Positions 7,250 through 15,795 of a stretch of DNA of 64,000 bases are shown piece after piece. The position numbers and the translations under genes are program-made. The stretch comes from Enterococcus_I eurekensis (GTDB lineage: Bacteria > Bacillota > Bacilli > Lactobacillales > Enterococcaceae). The stretch is from contig NZ_JBHSGT010000041.1 in assembly GCF_042654605.1 (NCBI RefSeq), forward strand, positions 1-64,000. The letters are read 5' to 3'. The notes beneath the pieces were generated by a model. The model saw only the letters and a list, made by a program, of their open reading frames with translations. It was not told the origin of the DNA and ran no database searches. Position 1 is the stretch's first letter; each line of letters starts with the position of its first letter.

Positions 7250-8380
7250 TGGGAGACTTTCAATATGTGTATGGCTTGCTTTTTCATAAAAGAAAACTCT
7301 TTTTCTTAAAACGACTGTTACTAGCATACTCAGAGAGAAGACGATGAAATAACCAGTAATTAAGAAAAAGACTAGTATCGCCATCTGTTGAATTTGTCGG
7401 TTGGAACTGTTCAATGCCGTTGCCAGTTGACTCATTACTCGACCAAAGAAATTAGGAATTAAATACAATAAGCCATAACGGATAAACAATGCCACTAACG
7501 AAGGTTTCTTTTTAGCTGTTTGCACAATTTTTATTTTAACCGCTCGTTTACCAAAGGTTTGACCTTTCATAAAATAGTTTAATATAACCCAATAACCAAC
7601 GACTTGGATGAAGTAGCCCGTAATCGTTTCACGAGTCATCTCAAAAGGTAAAGAGAATAAACGTGCACTTAGATTAATAACAAATGCCAAGATACCAATG
7701 GCTAACCAGTCAATCACCAAAGCGACAAAGCGTCGAACGAGAGTTACTTCTAAACCTTTTTCATAAGAGGCCTCATCGATTTCTTGTCTAGTTGGCAAGA
7801 AAATCGTTAATAAAGGTGTCATCCCGTAACCGATCATCCCGCCTAGCGTATTATGAAATAAATCATTCACATCAAATAAGCGATACGGACGTGGGTAAAT
7901 AAAATACAAACCTGTTAGTTGCGTCAGTTCAACAAAGAGTGAAGCAAAAAAAGCCACGACGAGTGTTTTCTTCCAATCAAACTTAAAATAATAACGTAAG
8001 TACACACCTAACGGAAAGAATAATAAGACATTAAAAGCTGGTTCTAAAAAAAACGACTGCTTAAGCGCAGGAAGAAATGTGCTTGGATCATTCAAGTGTA
8101 AAACGGTATCTGAAAGAAAATCTTTTAATGATGTACCTAAAATTAAGTTATATTTTGGCCCCGTCATTTGAGCCACGGCTTCCCTAGACGGAAGCGGTAA
8201 AATCACTAGAAAATAAGCGCAAAGTAAATAAAAAATAAACGTATAGATAATGGCCCCTCGACTAAAAATAAAACGCCCATATTGTCGGTATTGCTTGACG
8301 AAAATTGGTAACGAAAGAAACAAGGCCAAAAAAGGAAAGAGAAAAACCGCCACTCGAATTGGCTCAATGTAAGCACTCAT
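7229..8380 (-). CDS. VanZ-RDD fusion membrane protein
   Basis: A 383-residue integral membrane protein built from two families. Residues ~1-195 are VanZ-like, with L-L-F-F-P-L-G-V-Y-L-R-Y-Y and the signature F-D-V-N-D-L-F-H-N-T-L-G-G-M-I-G-Y. Residues ~210-365 form an RDD domain: L-V-R-R-F-V-A-L-V-I-D-W-L (the R..D.. pair) and the second half G-Q-T-F-G-K-R-A-V-K-I-K-I-V. VanZ confers low-level teicoplanin resistance in VanA elements, but chromosomal VanZ-family proteins are generally of unknown role, as are RDD proteins. The gene is monocistronic. Fusions of these two domains occur in Firmicutes. No van genes are nearby. Confidence 0.85.
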   Translation of the reverse strand: MSAYIEPIRVAVFLFPFLALFLSLPIFVKQYRQYGRFIFSRGAIIYTFIFYLLCAYFLVILPLPSREAVAQMTGPKYNLILGTSLKDFLSDTVLHLNDPSTFLPALKQSFFLEPAFNVLLFFPLGVYLRYYFKFDWKKTLVVAFFASLFVELTQLTGLYFIYPRPYRLFDVNDLFHNTLGGMIGYGMTPLLTIFLPTRQEIDEASYEKGLEVTLVRRFVALVIDWLAIGILAFVINLSARLFSLPFEMTRETITGYFIQVVGYWVILNYFMKGQTFGKRAVKIKIVQTAKKKPSLVALFIRYGLLYLIPNFFGRVMSQLATALNSSNRQIQQMAILVFFLITGYFIVFSLSMLVTVVLRKRVFFYEKASHTHIESLPQKDLSR

Positions 8381-8440
8381 TGCATAACCTCCTTAACTCA
8401 TCGTAATAAATAGATAATTCAAGTATAGCTTATTTTTTTA

Positions 8441-8471
8441 TATAAAAAAACCCACTATCTCTAGTGGGTTA
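8441..8471 (-). terminator. terminator of infC-rpmI-rplT
   Basis: On the minus strand AACCCACTA pairs with TAGTGGGTT, then seven T's follow. It lies 28 bp after the rplT stop codon. Confidence 0.9.
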
Positions 8472-8498
8472 AACGTTGTTATTACAATGTTTTCAAGC

Positions 8499-8858
8499 TT
8501 ATTTAGCTAAAGCTGTTTTTGCTTGATCAGCTAACGCTGTAAATGCAACTGCATCATGAACTGCTAAATCAGCTAACATTTTGCGGTTGATATCAATTTC
8601 AGCCAATTTCAAACCGTGCATTAATTTTGAATAGCTTAGGCCATTCATACGAGCTGCAGCGTTGATACGTGCAATCCATAATTTACGGAAATCACGTTTC
8701 TTTTGACGACGATCTCTATATGCATAGTAATATGAATTCATTACTTGTTCTTTTGCTGTTTTAAATAAAGTGTGTTTAGAGCCGTAATAACCTTTTGCTA
8801 ATTTAAGCACTTTTTTACGACGTTGACGAGTTACTGTTCCACCTTTAACACGTGCCAT
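8499..8858 (-). CDS. rplT: 50S ribosomal protein L20
   Basis: A 119-residue basic protein identical in plan to bacterial L20: M-A-R-V-K-G-G at the start, R-R-K-K-V-L-K-L-A-K-G-Y-Y-G-S-K, then Y-A-Y-R-D-R-R-x-K-K-R-D-F-R-x-L-W-I-A-R-I-N-A-A-x-R. It binds 23S rRNA early in assembly. In Firmicutes it also represses its own operon by binding the infC leader. It is the last gene of infC-rpmI-rplT and is followed directly by a terminator. Confidence 0.98.
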   Translation of the reverse strand: MARVKGGTVTRQRRKKVLKLAKGYYGSKHTLFKTAKEQVMNSYYYAYRDRRQKKRDFRKLWIARINAAARMNGLSYSKLMHGLKLAEIDINRKMLADLAVHDAVAFTALADQAKTALAK

Positions 8859-8930
8859 GTTTAATTCCTCCTATGTGTAAATGAATCTTCTCTTGAATTT
8901 TTTAGATAGTTTGTTGCGTGATTAAACCAA

Positions 8931-9131
8931 TTATTTCATGCGAGTTAATAATTGACGAATACGTTTGTAATCGCTTTTTGAAACCATACCCGCTTTACGT
9001 AATTGACGGCGTTGTTTCTTTGTTTTACCGTGGAAACGGTGACTTGTGAACGCACGGAATCTCTTTAATCCGCCTGAACCAGTACGTTTAACACGTTTTG
9101 CTAGTCCGCGGTGAGTTTTTTGTTTTGGCAT
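8931..9131 (-). CDS. rpmI: 50S ribosomal protein L35
   Basis: A 66-residue L35 with the invariant start M-P-K-Q-K-T-H-R-G-L-A-K-R and the C-terminal repeat Q-R-R-Q-L-R-K-A. The ATG at 9131 is chosen over an upstream start at 9149 because M-P-K-x-K-T is universal in L35 and GAGGAAATTAGTT precedes it. It is the middle gene of the IF3-L35-L20 operon. Confidence 0.97.
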   Translation of the reverse strand: MPKQKTHRGLAKRVKRTGSGGLKRFRAFTSHRFHGKTKKQRRQLRKAGMVSKSDYKRIRQLLTRMK

Positions 9132-9197
9132 AACTAATTTCCTCCTCAAAATCTTTCATTATCTGACTATTTCACTAATCATTTAGTGAGCCGCTAT

Positions 9198-9719
9198 TTA
9201 CTTGTCGTTTTTTGGCGCTAACACTAAGAACATGCTGCGTCCGTCCATTTTCGCTTTTTGTTCCACTGTCGCAATATCTGCAGTTTCTTCAGCCAAACGA
9301 TCCAGAACTTTCTGACCAATTTCTTTATGGGTAATAGCACGTCCTTTAAAACGAATAGAAGCTTTCACTTTATCGCCTTTTTCAAGGAACTTACGTGCAT
9401 TGCGAAGTTTTGTTTCGAAATCATGAACATCAATTGTTGGACTTAAGCGAACTTCTTTAACGTTAATCACTTTTTGTTTCTTACGAGCATCTCTTTCGCG
9501 CTTTTGCAAGTCGAAACGATGTTTACCGTAATCCATAATACGTGCAACTGGTGGGTTTGCATTCGGGGCAACTAAAACAACATCTAAGTTTGCTCTTTCA
9601 GCAAGTTCTAATGCTTCTGCTTTGGTTTTTACTCCAAGTTGTTCACCATCTTGATCAATCAATCGTAATTCGCGAGCACGAATGCCGTCATTTACCATCA
9701 TATCTTTTGCTATGGTCAT
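9198..9719 (-). CDS. infC: translation initiation factor IF-3
   Basis: The IF-3 N-domain (V-N-D-G-I-R-A-R-E-L-R-L-I-D), linker and C-domain (F-R-G-R-A-I-T-like I-R-F-K-G-R-A-I-T-H, ending F-L-V-L-A-P-K-N-D-K) are complete. IF-3 binds the 30S subunit and enforces start-codon fidelity. The conventional ATG at 9719 is given, but it abuts the SD: GGAGGTGA runs straight into it. The codon six bases later is ATA (9713), exactly where B. subtilis infC uses AUU, and there the spacing is ideal. The true start is therefore probably AUA at 9713, which would preserve the autoregulation by start-codon discrimination known for infC. Confidence 0.95.
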   Translation of the reverse strand: MTIAKDMMVNDGIRARELRLIDQDGEQLGVKTKAEALELAERANLDVVLVAPNANPPVARIMDYGKHRFDLQKRERDARKKQKVINVKEVRLSPTIDVHDFETKLRNARKFLEKGDKVKASIRFKGRAITHKEIGQKVLDRLAEETADIATVEQKAKMDGRSMFLVLAPKNDK

Positions 9720-9896
9720 TCACCTCCAAGTTTTTTGCGAGAAAAAAAGTTGTAATCTAGAGCGTAAAATACAAAAAAACGAGTTCTTATTCGAACCCGC
9801 GCGTACTTCAGCCTCATATGATCTGAAATCCTATTCTGCCCAGCAAAAATTATCACTAAGGCGAGAAGCGGGTGCTTCTACTTTTATTTCTCAACT
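9720..9896 (-). ncRNA. L20-type leader RNA (attenuator) of infC-rpmI-rplT
   Basis: The transcript from the promoter at 9902-9930 has a leader of about 175 nt. Near its 5' end the segment CACCCGCTTCTC can pair with GCGCGGGT about 75 nt downstream. The latter overlaps the left arm of a terminator (CGGGTTCG, AATA, then AGAACTCG and seven T's, about 9770-9801). This mutually exclusive pairing matches the plan of the Firmicute L20 leader, where L20 binding favours termination. The assignment is by architecture and position. The L20-binding pseudoknot was not modelled. Confidence 0.7.
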
Positions 9897-9901
9897 ACAA
9901 T

Positions 9902-9930
9902 AGTTTAACAAAATCAAATAGGCATGTCAA
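9902..9930 (-). promoter_or_regulatory. promoter of infC-rpmI-rplT
   Basis: On the minus strand a perfect -35 TTGACA (9930-9925) and -10 TAAACT (9907-9902) are separated by 17 bp. The expected transcription start is near 9895. Confidence 0.85.
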
Positions 9931-9996
9931 TAGTTTTATCCATCTTTTTTTGATTTCTATGCTAAAATAGAGAAAATTCCTTTAGGAGGTTCTCTT

Positions 9997-10410
9997 ATGC
10001 ATATTTCAGCTAACTCAATTGAAGAACTCATTACTCAAAGCGAACATCAAGAGCTGTTTCAGCTTCTTGATGAATGGATGATTGTCACTTTTCCACAGTT
10101 AAATCGCAGACTCATTCAGACACCAACCATTACATTTATCGCTTACGGTGACTTAGCAAATGCCAACCCAGATGATCCTTTTTCTTCTATTGTGGCCCTT
10201 GCTCCCCAAAAGAATAACCTTTCTTTCTATATTACGGGTGAAAAAAACGGCGAACCCATTTTGGCTAACTATGCCGATTTATTTCCAAAATCAGCAATGG
10301 GCAAAACCTGTCTACGTTTAAGAAATACGAAAAAACTTGATTTAACGGTACTAAAAGCAATCATCAACGATGCCATTACTTGGAACGCCACACAAATAAC
10401 TGACAAATAA
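9997..10410 (+). CDS. DUF1801 domain protein
   Basis: A 137-residue protein with the DUF1801 (YdhG-like) fold pattern: F-P-Q-L at about residue 33, T-F-I-A-Y-G-D, V-A-L-A-P-Q-K-N-N-L-S-F-Y-I, and the C-terminal G-K-T-C-L-R-L-R-N-T-K-K-L-D. The family is cytoplasmic and of unknown biochemical function. TTAGGAGG lies six bases before the ATG. It is transcribed alone, divergently from infC, and ends at a strong hairpin. Confidence 0.7.
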   Translation: MHISANSIEELITQSEHQELFQLLDEWMIVTFPQLNRRLIQTPTITFIAYGDLANANPDDPFSSIVALAPQKNNLSFYITGEKNGEPILANYADLFPKSAMGKTCLRLRNTKKLDLTVLKAIINDAITWNATQITDK

Positions 10411-10460
10411 AAAGAACCCGCTAAAATCATCAATCGATCCATGATTTTAGCGGGTTTTTT
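10411..10460. terminator. bidirectional terminator
   Basis: AACCCGCTAAAATCAT pairs perfectly with ATGATTTTAGCGGGTT, with flanking A- and T-runs, between the convergent DUF1801 and ClC genes. Confidence 0.95.
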
Positions 10461-10484
10461 ACTAGTATTTTGGACTAGTTCTTT

Positions 10485-12035
10485 CTAAAAATTTCTTTCA
10501 GTGTTGCGAAGTTGTTCATTGATTTGCGGCACTAACGCCTCATCGGTTAAGACAATTAAATGATCCCCAGTACGAATAATCGTGTCACCGTGTGTTAGAA
10601 GTTCTTTTTCTCCTCGGCGAATCGATGTCAAAAGCATTTCTTTTGGCCATGGAATGTCGCGTACCATTTGTTCATCAAAAGGGCTTTCAGCTTGAATTGG
10701 AAATTCAACAATTGTTTTTTTGCCACTAATATTACGTACAGTGGGCTTAACGAGTCTTTCCAACAACGTCTCATAAATCGGATGGCCGCCCAATAAATCA
10801 TTCACAACATAACTGACTAGAACAACAACGCCGATTGACATTAAGTGTGAAAAATTACCGACCATTTCAGTGACTAAAATAATCGCTGTTAACGGTGCTT
10901 TACCAATCGCTGCAAAATAACCCGCCATTGAAAGTACCAAGAAATTTTTAATAAAAATCGAATCTAAAGCTAAAATATCAGTCATTACAACGCCATAAAT
11001 CGTTCCAATAATTGCACCTAAAGTTAAAATCGGTAAAAAAATCCCCCCTGGAAGGTTCGAACCATAAGAAACCATTGAAAAAATAAAACGTAGAGCAAAT
11101 AATCCAAGTAATAACCATAATGATAAAGGTGCTTCTGCCAATGACAAGACAATTTGATTGCCTCCGCCTAATATTTTAGGAAATAAAAAAGCAATCGGGA
11201 TTACTAATAAAAATGGCACCATCCCATAATAATTCGGTGATAAGAATCGAATCTTTCCATACCATTTTGGCAATTGTAAAATAACTATTTGATATAATCT
11301 GCCCAATCCCCCCAATAAGACACCTAATAAAGGCAATGTCCAATAATACTGTAATGGTAGCGACTCAATTGTTCCAATATAAAGTACCGGTTTTAAACCA
11401 AAGACATTCAATGAAATAAAATTCGCCGTAATCGAGGCTGAAAAAGCCGTTAACCAAACGAGTGGTGAAAATGAATGATAAACTTCCTCCAAAACAAAAA
11501 GTAAACCCGCGATAGGTGCATTAAACGCCGCAGAGAGCCCAGCACTTGCCCCACTCGAAATTAAAATCTTGGCTTCTGCTTTACTGCTTTTTAACTTTTC
11601 GCTAACTCCTTGTCCAACAACTGCGCCTAACTGAATCGATGGACCTTCTCTTCCTAGAAATAAACCCGAACCGATTGATAGAATTCCCCCAATAAATTTT
11701 TTCCATAAAACAGAAAACCAATTGATTTCAATCAAACCTTGTAACTGTCCTTCGACTTGCGGAATCCCACTTCCTTTGATATGCGGTTCATTCTTAATCA
11801 ACCATCCAATAAAAAGGGCTAGAAGGACAGAAAAAATCCCCCATGGGATTAACCAGAGTGGCTCTGTTTGAAAATATAAATAGAGTTTTACAACGATTTG
11901 ATTCAACTCTTCTATAAAAAAGCGAAAAAGTGTAATGACAATTCCGACACAAATCCCAACAAGTACCCCTTTTCCAATAAACAACACTCTTGTACCATCT
12001 AACTTTTGTAATTCATGTGTTTCTCCTTGTTTCAT
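10485..12035 (-). CDS. ClC-family chloride/proton antiporter with C-terminal RCK_C domain
   Basis: A 516-residue membrane protein. The three ClC selectivity motifs are present: K-G-S-G-I-P-Q-V, G-R-E-G-P-S-I-Q-L-G and G-G-I-F-L-P. The gating glutamate (in GREGP) and the internal proton glutamate region (L-F-V-L-E-E-V) are both conserved, which favours an H+/Cl- antiporter over a channel. The last ~80 residues form a TrkA-C (RCK_C) regulatory domain ending D-H-L-I-V-L-T-D-E. In bacteria such proteins serve acid resistance. The SD is GAGGGAA. Monocistronic. Confidence 0.88.
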   Translation of the reverse strand: MKQGETHELQKLDGTRVLFIGKGVLVGICVGIVITLFRFFIEELNQIVVKLYLYFQTEPLWLIPWGIFSVLLALFIGWLIKNEPHIKGSGIPQVEGQLQGLIEINWFSVLWKKFIGGILSIGSGLFLGREGPSIQLGAVVGQGVSEKLKSSKAEAKILISSGASAGLSAAFNAPIAGLLFVLEEVYHSFSPLVWLTAFSASITANFISLNVFGLKPVLYIGTIESLPLQYYWTLPLLGVLLGGLGRLYQIVILQLPKWYGKIRFLSPNYYGMVPFLLVIPIAFLFPKILGGGNQIVLSLAEAPLSLWLLLGLFALRFIFSMVSYGSNLPGGIFLPILTLGAIIGTIYGVVMTDILALDSIFIKNFLVLSMAGYFAAIGKAPLTAIILVTEMVGNFSHLMSIGVVVLVSYVVNDLLGGHPIYETLLERLVKPTVRNISGKKTIVEFPIQAESPFDEQMVRDIPWPKEMLLTSIRRGEKELLTHGDTIIRTGDHLIVLTDEALVPQINEQLRNTERNF

Positions 12036-12111
12036 CCTATTCCCTCACAATCCACTCTTAATTTACGCCTCTTCCAAACGAATTTCAAGTTCGAGTGGAT
12101 ATTTTCCTCAC

Positions 12112-12142
12112 AAAAAAAGGAACCACCTTGAGGCGATTCCTT
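12112..12142 (-). terminator. terminator of the NADH oxidase gene
   Basis: On the minus strand AAGGAATCGCCTC pairs imperfectly with GGTGGTTCCTT, followed by T's. It lies 12 bp beyond the stop codon. Confidence 0.65.
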
Positions 12143-12153
12143 ACATTTACCGA

Positions 12154-13488
12154 CTATTCCGCAGCTGCTGCGGCTTTGTTAATGTAGTTAAATGGTTGGT
12201 TGTAATGTGGTAAGAAGAATAAGTCTAGTAACGCTAACTCATCAACTGTCACTTGTTTTGCAATCGCTAATGAGAACATATGGATTGCCATACCAATTTC
12301 TGAAGTTGTTGAAGACATTTGCGCGCCAACAATACGACGTGTTTTTGCATCGTAAACGATACGTGTTTTAACTTTATCGTTATCTTTCATGAAGGCTGGT
12401 TTTTGTGTATCTTCAATATCTGTGTATTTTACATCTAAGCCAAAACGAGGTGCTGATTGAACAGAGTAACCTGTTGAAACCATGTGAAAATCAAAGATTG
12501 TGATCCCATTTGAACCTTGAACACCAGGTGATTCAATTTTGTTACCACCAATGTTTTCACCAGCTACGATTCCTGTACGAACAGCATTACTTGCTAAAGC
12601 GATGTAAGCTGTATCTTGTAAAGCGTTTGAGAAGACTGTTGCACAGTCACCGACTGCATAAACGTCTTTATCACTTGTTTGTTGATGACGGTCAACTAAG
12701 TACGCGCCATTTACAAATGTTTCTAAGTGATCACCAGCTAAACTACTGTTTGGACGGAAACCAATGGCATTAATCACCACATCTACCTCGTAAACCCCTT
12801 TAGCAGTCACAACGGCTTCAACCTTATCTGTTCCACGGTATTCTTCAACAAGTTCACCTAAGTGTAACTCAAGACCATTGTCGGCTAAGTTTTTATCCAT
12901 GTCATCTGTAAACCATTTGTCATAGTAGTTTGACAATGAACGATCCACTGCATCAAATAATAAGACGTTTTTACCACGACGTTTTGCTGCTTCTGCAATC
13001 TCAACACCGATGTAGCCCGCGCCAATAACCGCAACGTTTTTCACATCTTCTTGGTCTAATAATTGGTCAATCATTTGGCCTTCGTGGAATTTTTTCATGA
13101 ATTGGATGTTTTTCAAGTCATGTCCTGGAACTTTTGGTGAAATTGGTAATGAACCTGTTGCTAAAACAAGTTTGTCATAGTTTTCGTCCCACTCTTTACC
13201 ATCTTCAGAAACGCAATGAACTGTTTTGTTCGCATAGTCAACTGACGTTACAGAAGTTGACATATGTAATTTTGCACCTTTTGCTTCAAATTCTGCTTGA
13301 TCTGTATAAAATAATCCTTCGTACTCTTCGATTTGGCGTCCTACCCAAAGAGCAGTTCCACAGCTTAAATAGCTAATGTGGTTTGTTTTTTCGATTAATA
13401 CTACTTCTTGGTCATCAAATTTATCTAATAGTGTATTGGCAGCTGAAATTCCGGCATGGTTCGATCCAATAATTACTGTTTTTGTCAT
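12154..13488 (-). CDS. nox: FAD-dependent NADH oxidase, probably water-forming (Nox-2/NoxE type)
   Basis: A 444-residue flavoprotein disulfide-reductase homologue. The FAD-binding motif is I-I-G-S-N-H-A-G-I-S-A-A-N. The redox-active single cysteine lies in I-S-Y-L-S-C-G-T-A-L-W-V-G (about residue 43), the NADH motif is A-V-I-G-A-G-Y-I-G-V-E-I-A-E, and the second FAD motif is D-V-Y-A-V-G-D-C-A. One Cys stabilised as sulfenic acid lets these enzymes reduce O2 with NADH to water (or peroxide in Npr relatives), regenerating NAD+ under air. SD AGGAGG. NADH peroxidase or CoA-disulfide reductase cannot be strictly excluded, but the N terminus matches the lactobacillal Nox group best. Confidence 0.85.
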   Translation of the reverse strand: MTKTVIIGSNHAGISAANTLLDKFDDQEVVLIEKTNHISYLSCGTALWVGRQIEEYEGLFYTDQAEFEAKGAKLHMSTSVTSVDYANKTVHCVSEDGKEWDENYDKLVLATGSLPISPKVPGHDLKNIQFMKKFHEGQMIDQLLDQEDVKNVAVIGAGYIGVEIAEAAKRRGKNVLLFDAVDRSLSNYYDKWFTDDMDKNLADNGLELHLGELVEEYRGTDKVEAVVTAKGVYEVDVVINAIGFRPNSSLAGDHLETFVNGAYLVDRHQQTSDKDVYAVGDCATVFSNALQDTAYIALASNAVRTGIVAGENIGGNKIESPGVQGSNGITIFDFHMVSTGYSVQSAPRFGLDVKYTDIEDTQKPAFMKDNDKVKTRIVYDAKTRRIVGAQMSSTTSEIGMAIHMFSLAIAKQVTVDELALLDLFFLPHYNQPFNYINKAAAAAE

Positions 13489-13737
13489 TTGTGTTGCCTC
13501 CTTTAATATTTACAAACTTAGTATAACGGGCATGTGAATAAAAAAACTATCAATAATTTATGCACAAGTGAAAAAGTTGAAAGTAATAATAAAAAGACTG
13601 ATAAATCAAGATATCCTCTGATAAAAATTAAAATAAACTTTTTGATTGTGAAGTGTTTTCTTAACATTTACTTAAAAAACAAGCCAAACATTAAATAATA
13701 AGAGGAGATGCGACTTAATGCCACCTTCCCTTCTTTA

Positions 13738-14679
13738 CTATTGCGTTGATTTCACTGAGTCTGATTTTTCTCGAATTAAATAAATCGGACGTTTCTTCGT
13801 TTCTAAAAAGATTTTCCCAATATATTTGCCAATAATTCCTAAGCAAAGTAACTGTAAACCACCCATAAAGAGCATAATTGAAACAATCGATGGCCAACCC
13901 GTTGTTGGATCACCAAAAAGTAACGCACGCACTACAATAAAAATTAACGCAATGCCGGCTATCACACACGATAACGCACCGATAAACGACGCAAACATTA
14001 ACGGTGCCTCCGAGAAATTCACGATACCATCAAGCGAATATTTAAAGAGTCCCCAAAAAGACCACGATGTCTCCCCTGCTACGCGCTCACGGTTTTCATA
14101 AGCAATGTATTCTGTCTCAAAACCAACCCAGCTAAAGATTCCCTTGGAAAAACGATTGTACTCGGTCATTTCCAAAACGGCATCTACCATTGGACGAGTC
14201 ATCAAACGAAAATCTCTGACACCATCAATCATCTTCGTTTCACTAAATTGATTAATGATTTTATAAAAAGCTTTTGAGAAGAAACTGCGAATTGGCGGTT
14301 CCCCTGCTCGATTTTTCCGCCTCGTTCCAACGCAATCCAAATTTTTTTCTTCAATCATCGCAATCATTTGTGGGAGCAATTCTGGCGGATCTTGTAAATC
14401 AGCATCCATGACCGTCACTAAATCGCCTTGTGCTTGTTTTAAACCGGCGTATAATGCTGCTTCCTTACCAAAATTGCGGGAAAAAGATAAATAGTGAATT
14501 GTCGTTGGACGTTCAGCATTCAATTTTTTTAGTACGGTTAACGTCTGGTCTTTCGAACCATCATCAACAAAAATATATTCGAGGGTATGTGTCGATTGCG
14601 CTAGTGCTTGATCGACCGCATCCACAAAATGACGAATCGTTTCTTCTTCATTAAAACAAGGTACAACAATCGAAAGCAT
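13738..14679 (-). CDS. polyprenyl-phosphate glycosyltransferase, GT2 family (GtrB/CsbB/YkcC-like)
   Basis: A 313-residue membrane-anchored GT2 enzyme. The catalytic domain (about 1-225) has V-P-C-F-N-E-E, F-V-D-D-G-S-K-D, D-A-D-L-Q-D-P-P-E (nucleotide/metal binding) and M-I-D-G-V-R-D-F-R-L-M. Two hydrophobic helices at about 232-258 and 272-294 anchor it. GtrB-like enzymes transfer glucose or GlcNAc from a UDP-sugar to undecaprenyl phosphate for decoration of cell-wall polymers. No GtrA-like flippase or polymer glycosyltransferase is adjacent. The sugar is unknown. Confidence 0.85.
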   Translation of the reverse strand: MLSIVVPCFNEEETIRHFVDAVDQALAQSTHTLEYIFVDDGSKDQTLTVLKKLNAERPTTIHYLSFSRNFGKEAALYAGLKQAQGDLVTVMDADLQDPPELLPQMIAMIEEKNLDCVGTRRKNRAGEPPIRSFFSKAFYKIINQFSETKMIDGVRDFRLMTRPMVDAVLEMTEYNRFSKGIFSWVGFETEYIAYENRERVAGETSWSFWGLFKYSLDGIVNFSEAPLMFASFIGALSCVIAGIALIFIVVRALLFGDPTTGWPSIVSIMLFMGGLQLLCLGIIGKYIGKIFLETKKRPIYLIREKSDSVKSTQ

Positions 14680-14754
14680 GTCTTCGCCTCTTTTTTCTAG
14701 TTATTTGTTCTTTTCATTATAACGCGATTCTTTCACAACTGACAAGCCACGAAA

Positions 14755-14803
14755 AAATACAAAAAGAACCTTTTAGGAAATCAAATTTTCCTAAAAGGTT
14801 CTG
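14755..14803 (-). terminator. terminator of the deoxynucleoside kinase gene
   Basis: On the minus strand AGAACCTTTTAGGAAA pairs perfectly with TTTCCTAAAAGGTTCT, followed by TTTTG. A 16-bp stem. Confidence 0.95.
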
Positions 14804-14812
14804 CATCAAGAA

Positions 14813-15481
14813 TTATTCAGCGGCTGTCAAAACTGGACTTTGACGTACTTCTTCAATTTTTTCTTCAATGATTCGTAACACTTCTTTTGCAGCGTCTAGA
14901 TCTTCGACAAAATTAAGAACATCGCCATCGATTTGAATTTTTGGACTCTCATTATAGTCTTCATACCATTGATCATAGCGATGATTCAACTCTTTATAAT
15001 AATCATAGAGACTTGGATCATAGGCAATTTGTTCAAAATCGCGTCCACGTTTTTCGATTCTTTCTAACATTGTCGGGAAAGATACACGAATATGGACAAG
15101 TAAATCTGGGTGTTTTTTATGCGCTGCATGCGGTAATTCTTCTAACATATTACTTAGCAACTCATCGTACACACGGACTTCCGTATCGGTTGCTCGACCT
15201 AAATCGGCATTTAAATGAAATAATAAGGAATCTTCGTAAATCGACCGATCCAAAACATTGTTTTCATTTTGTAAGGCTTTTTTGATACTTTCAAAACGTT
15301 TATTTAAAAAATAAATTTGTAATAAAAAAGCATATTTATTTGGATCTTTGTAAAACAATGGTAAGACCTCGTTGTCTTCAACCGACTCATAGTAAGCTTC
15401 ACTCTTTAAATGTTCCGCTAACATTGCCGTCAAACTTGATTTCCCTGCTCCAATTGTTCCTGCTAATACAATCACGCTCAT
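14813..15481 (-). CDS. deoxynucleoside kinase (deoxyadenosine/deoxyguanosine kinase family)
   Basis: A 222-residue cytoplasmic kinase that phosphorylates deoxynucleosides in dNTP salvage. The P-loop G-T-I-G-A-G-K-S-S is at residues ~8-16. The base-contacting D-R-S motif lies in N-V-L-D-R-S-I-Y-E-D-S-L-L-F, and the lid has E-K-R-G-R-D-F-E-Q. ATG 15481 (M-S-V-I-V-L-A-G) is chosen because AGGGG precedes it and homologues start at this point. An upstream ATG at 15505 would add eight residues. Deoxyadenosine is the likeliest substrate, but this is inference. Confidence 0.85.
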   Translation of the reverse strand: MSVIVLAGTIGAGKSSLTAMLAEHLKSEAYYESVEDNEVLPLFYKDPNKYAFLLQIYFLNKRFESIKKALQNENNVLDRSIYEDSLLFHLNADLGRATDTEVRVYDELLSNMLEELPHAAHKKHPDLLVHIRVSFPTMLERIEKRGRDFEQIAYDPSLYDYYKELNHRYDQWYEDYNESPKIQIDGDVLNFVEDLDAAKEVLRIIEEKIEEVRQSPVLTAAE

Positions 15482-15623
15482 ATCCCCTAACTCATTTCTA
15501 TTCATTATTAATAATATTCATGTTTTTCCAACTTTCTTACCTTACAACACCTAAGATACTTCGTCAAGAAAAGAAGCAAGTGAAAATTATGACAAATTCG
15601 TTAAATTTTGTTAGCATTCCTTG

Positions 15624-15663
15624 AAAAAAAGTCGAGAGGGCTTAACGAACAGACTTTTTTTTA
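15624..15663 (+). terminator. terminator-like hairpin in the dnk/mvk intergenic region
   Basis: AAAAAGTC and GACTTTTT are separated by about 18 bases and followed on the plus strand by a T8 run. No gene ends here. It may be an attenuator for an unseen short transcript, or simply insulate the mevalonate promoter. Confidence 0.4.
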
Positions 15664-15677
15664 GTACTATAAGTAAG

Positions 15678-15688
15678 CATGCTATAAT
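15678..15688 (+). promoter_or_regulatory. extended -10 promoter of the mevalonate operon
   Basis: ATGCTATAAT carries an extended TGn followed by a perfect TATAAT (15683-15688), about 108 bp before the mvk ATG. No good -35 is visible, which is consistent with an extended -10 promoter. Confidence 0.6.
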
Positions 15689-15795
15689 CAGCAAATAGAG
15701 ATAGTGATTTTTATGTAAGACGAGTTAAAAAATACTTCGAATAAAAGACTAAAAATGACTGCTTAATCAAGATAGAATGAAGGTTGAACATACGA

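Noticed and set aside
9682..9903. Plus-strand ORF antisense to the infC leader
   Set aside because: It lies wholly over the L20 leader and promoter; no SD or homology.
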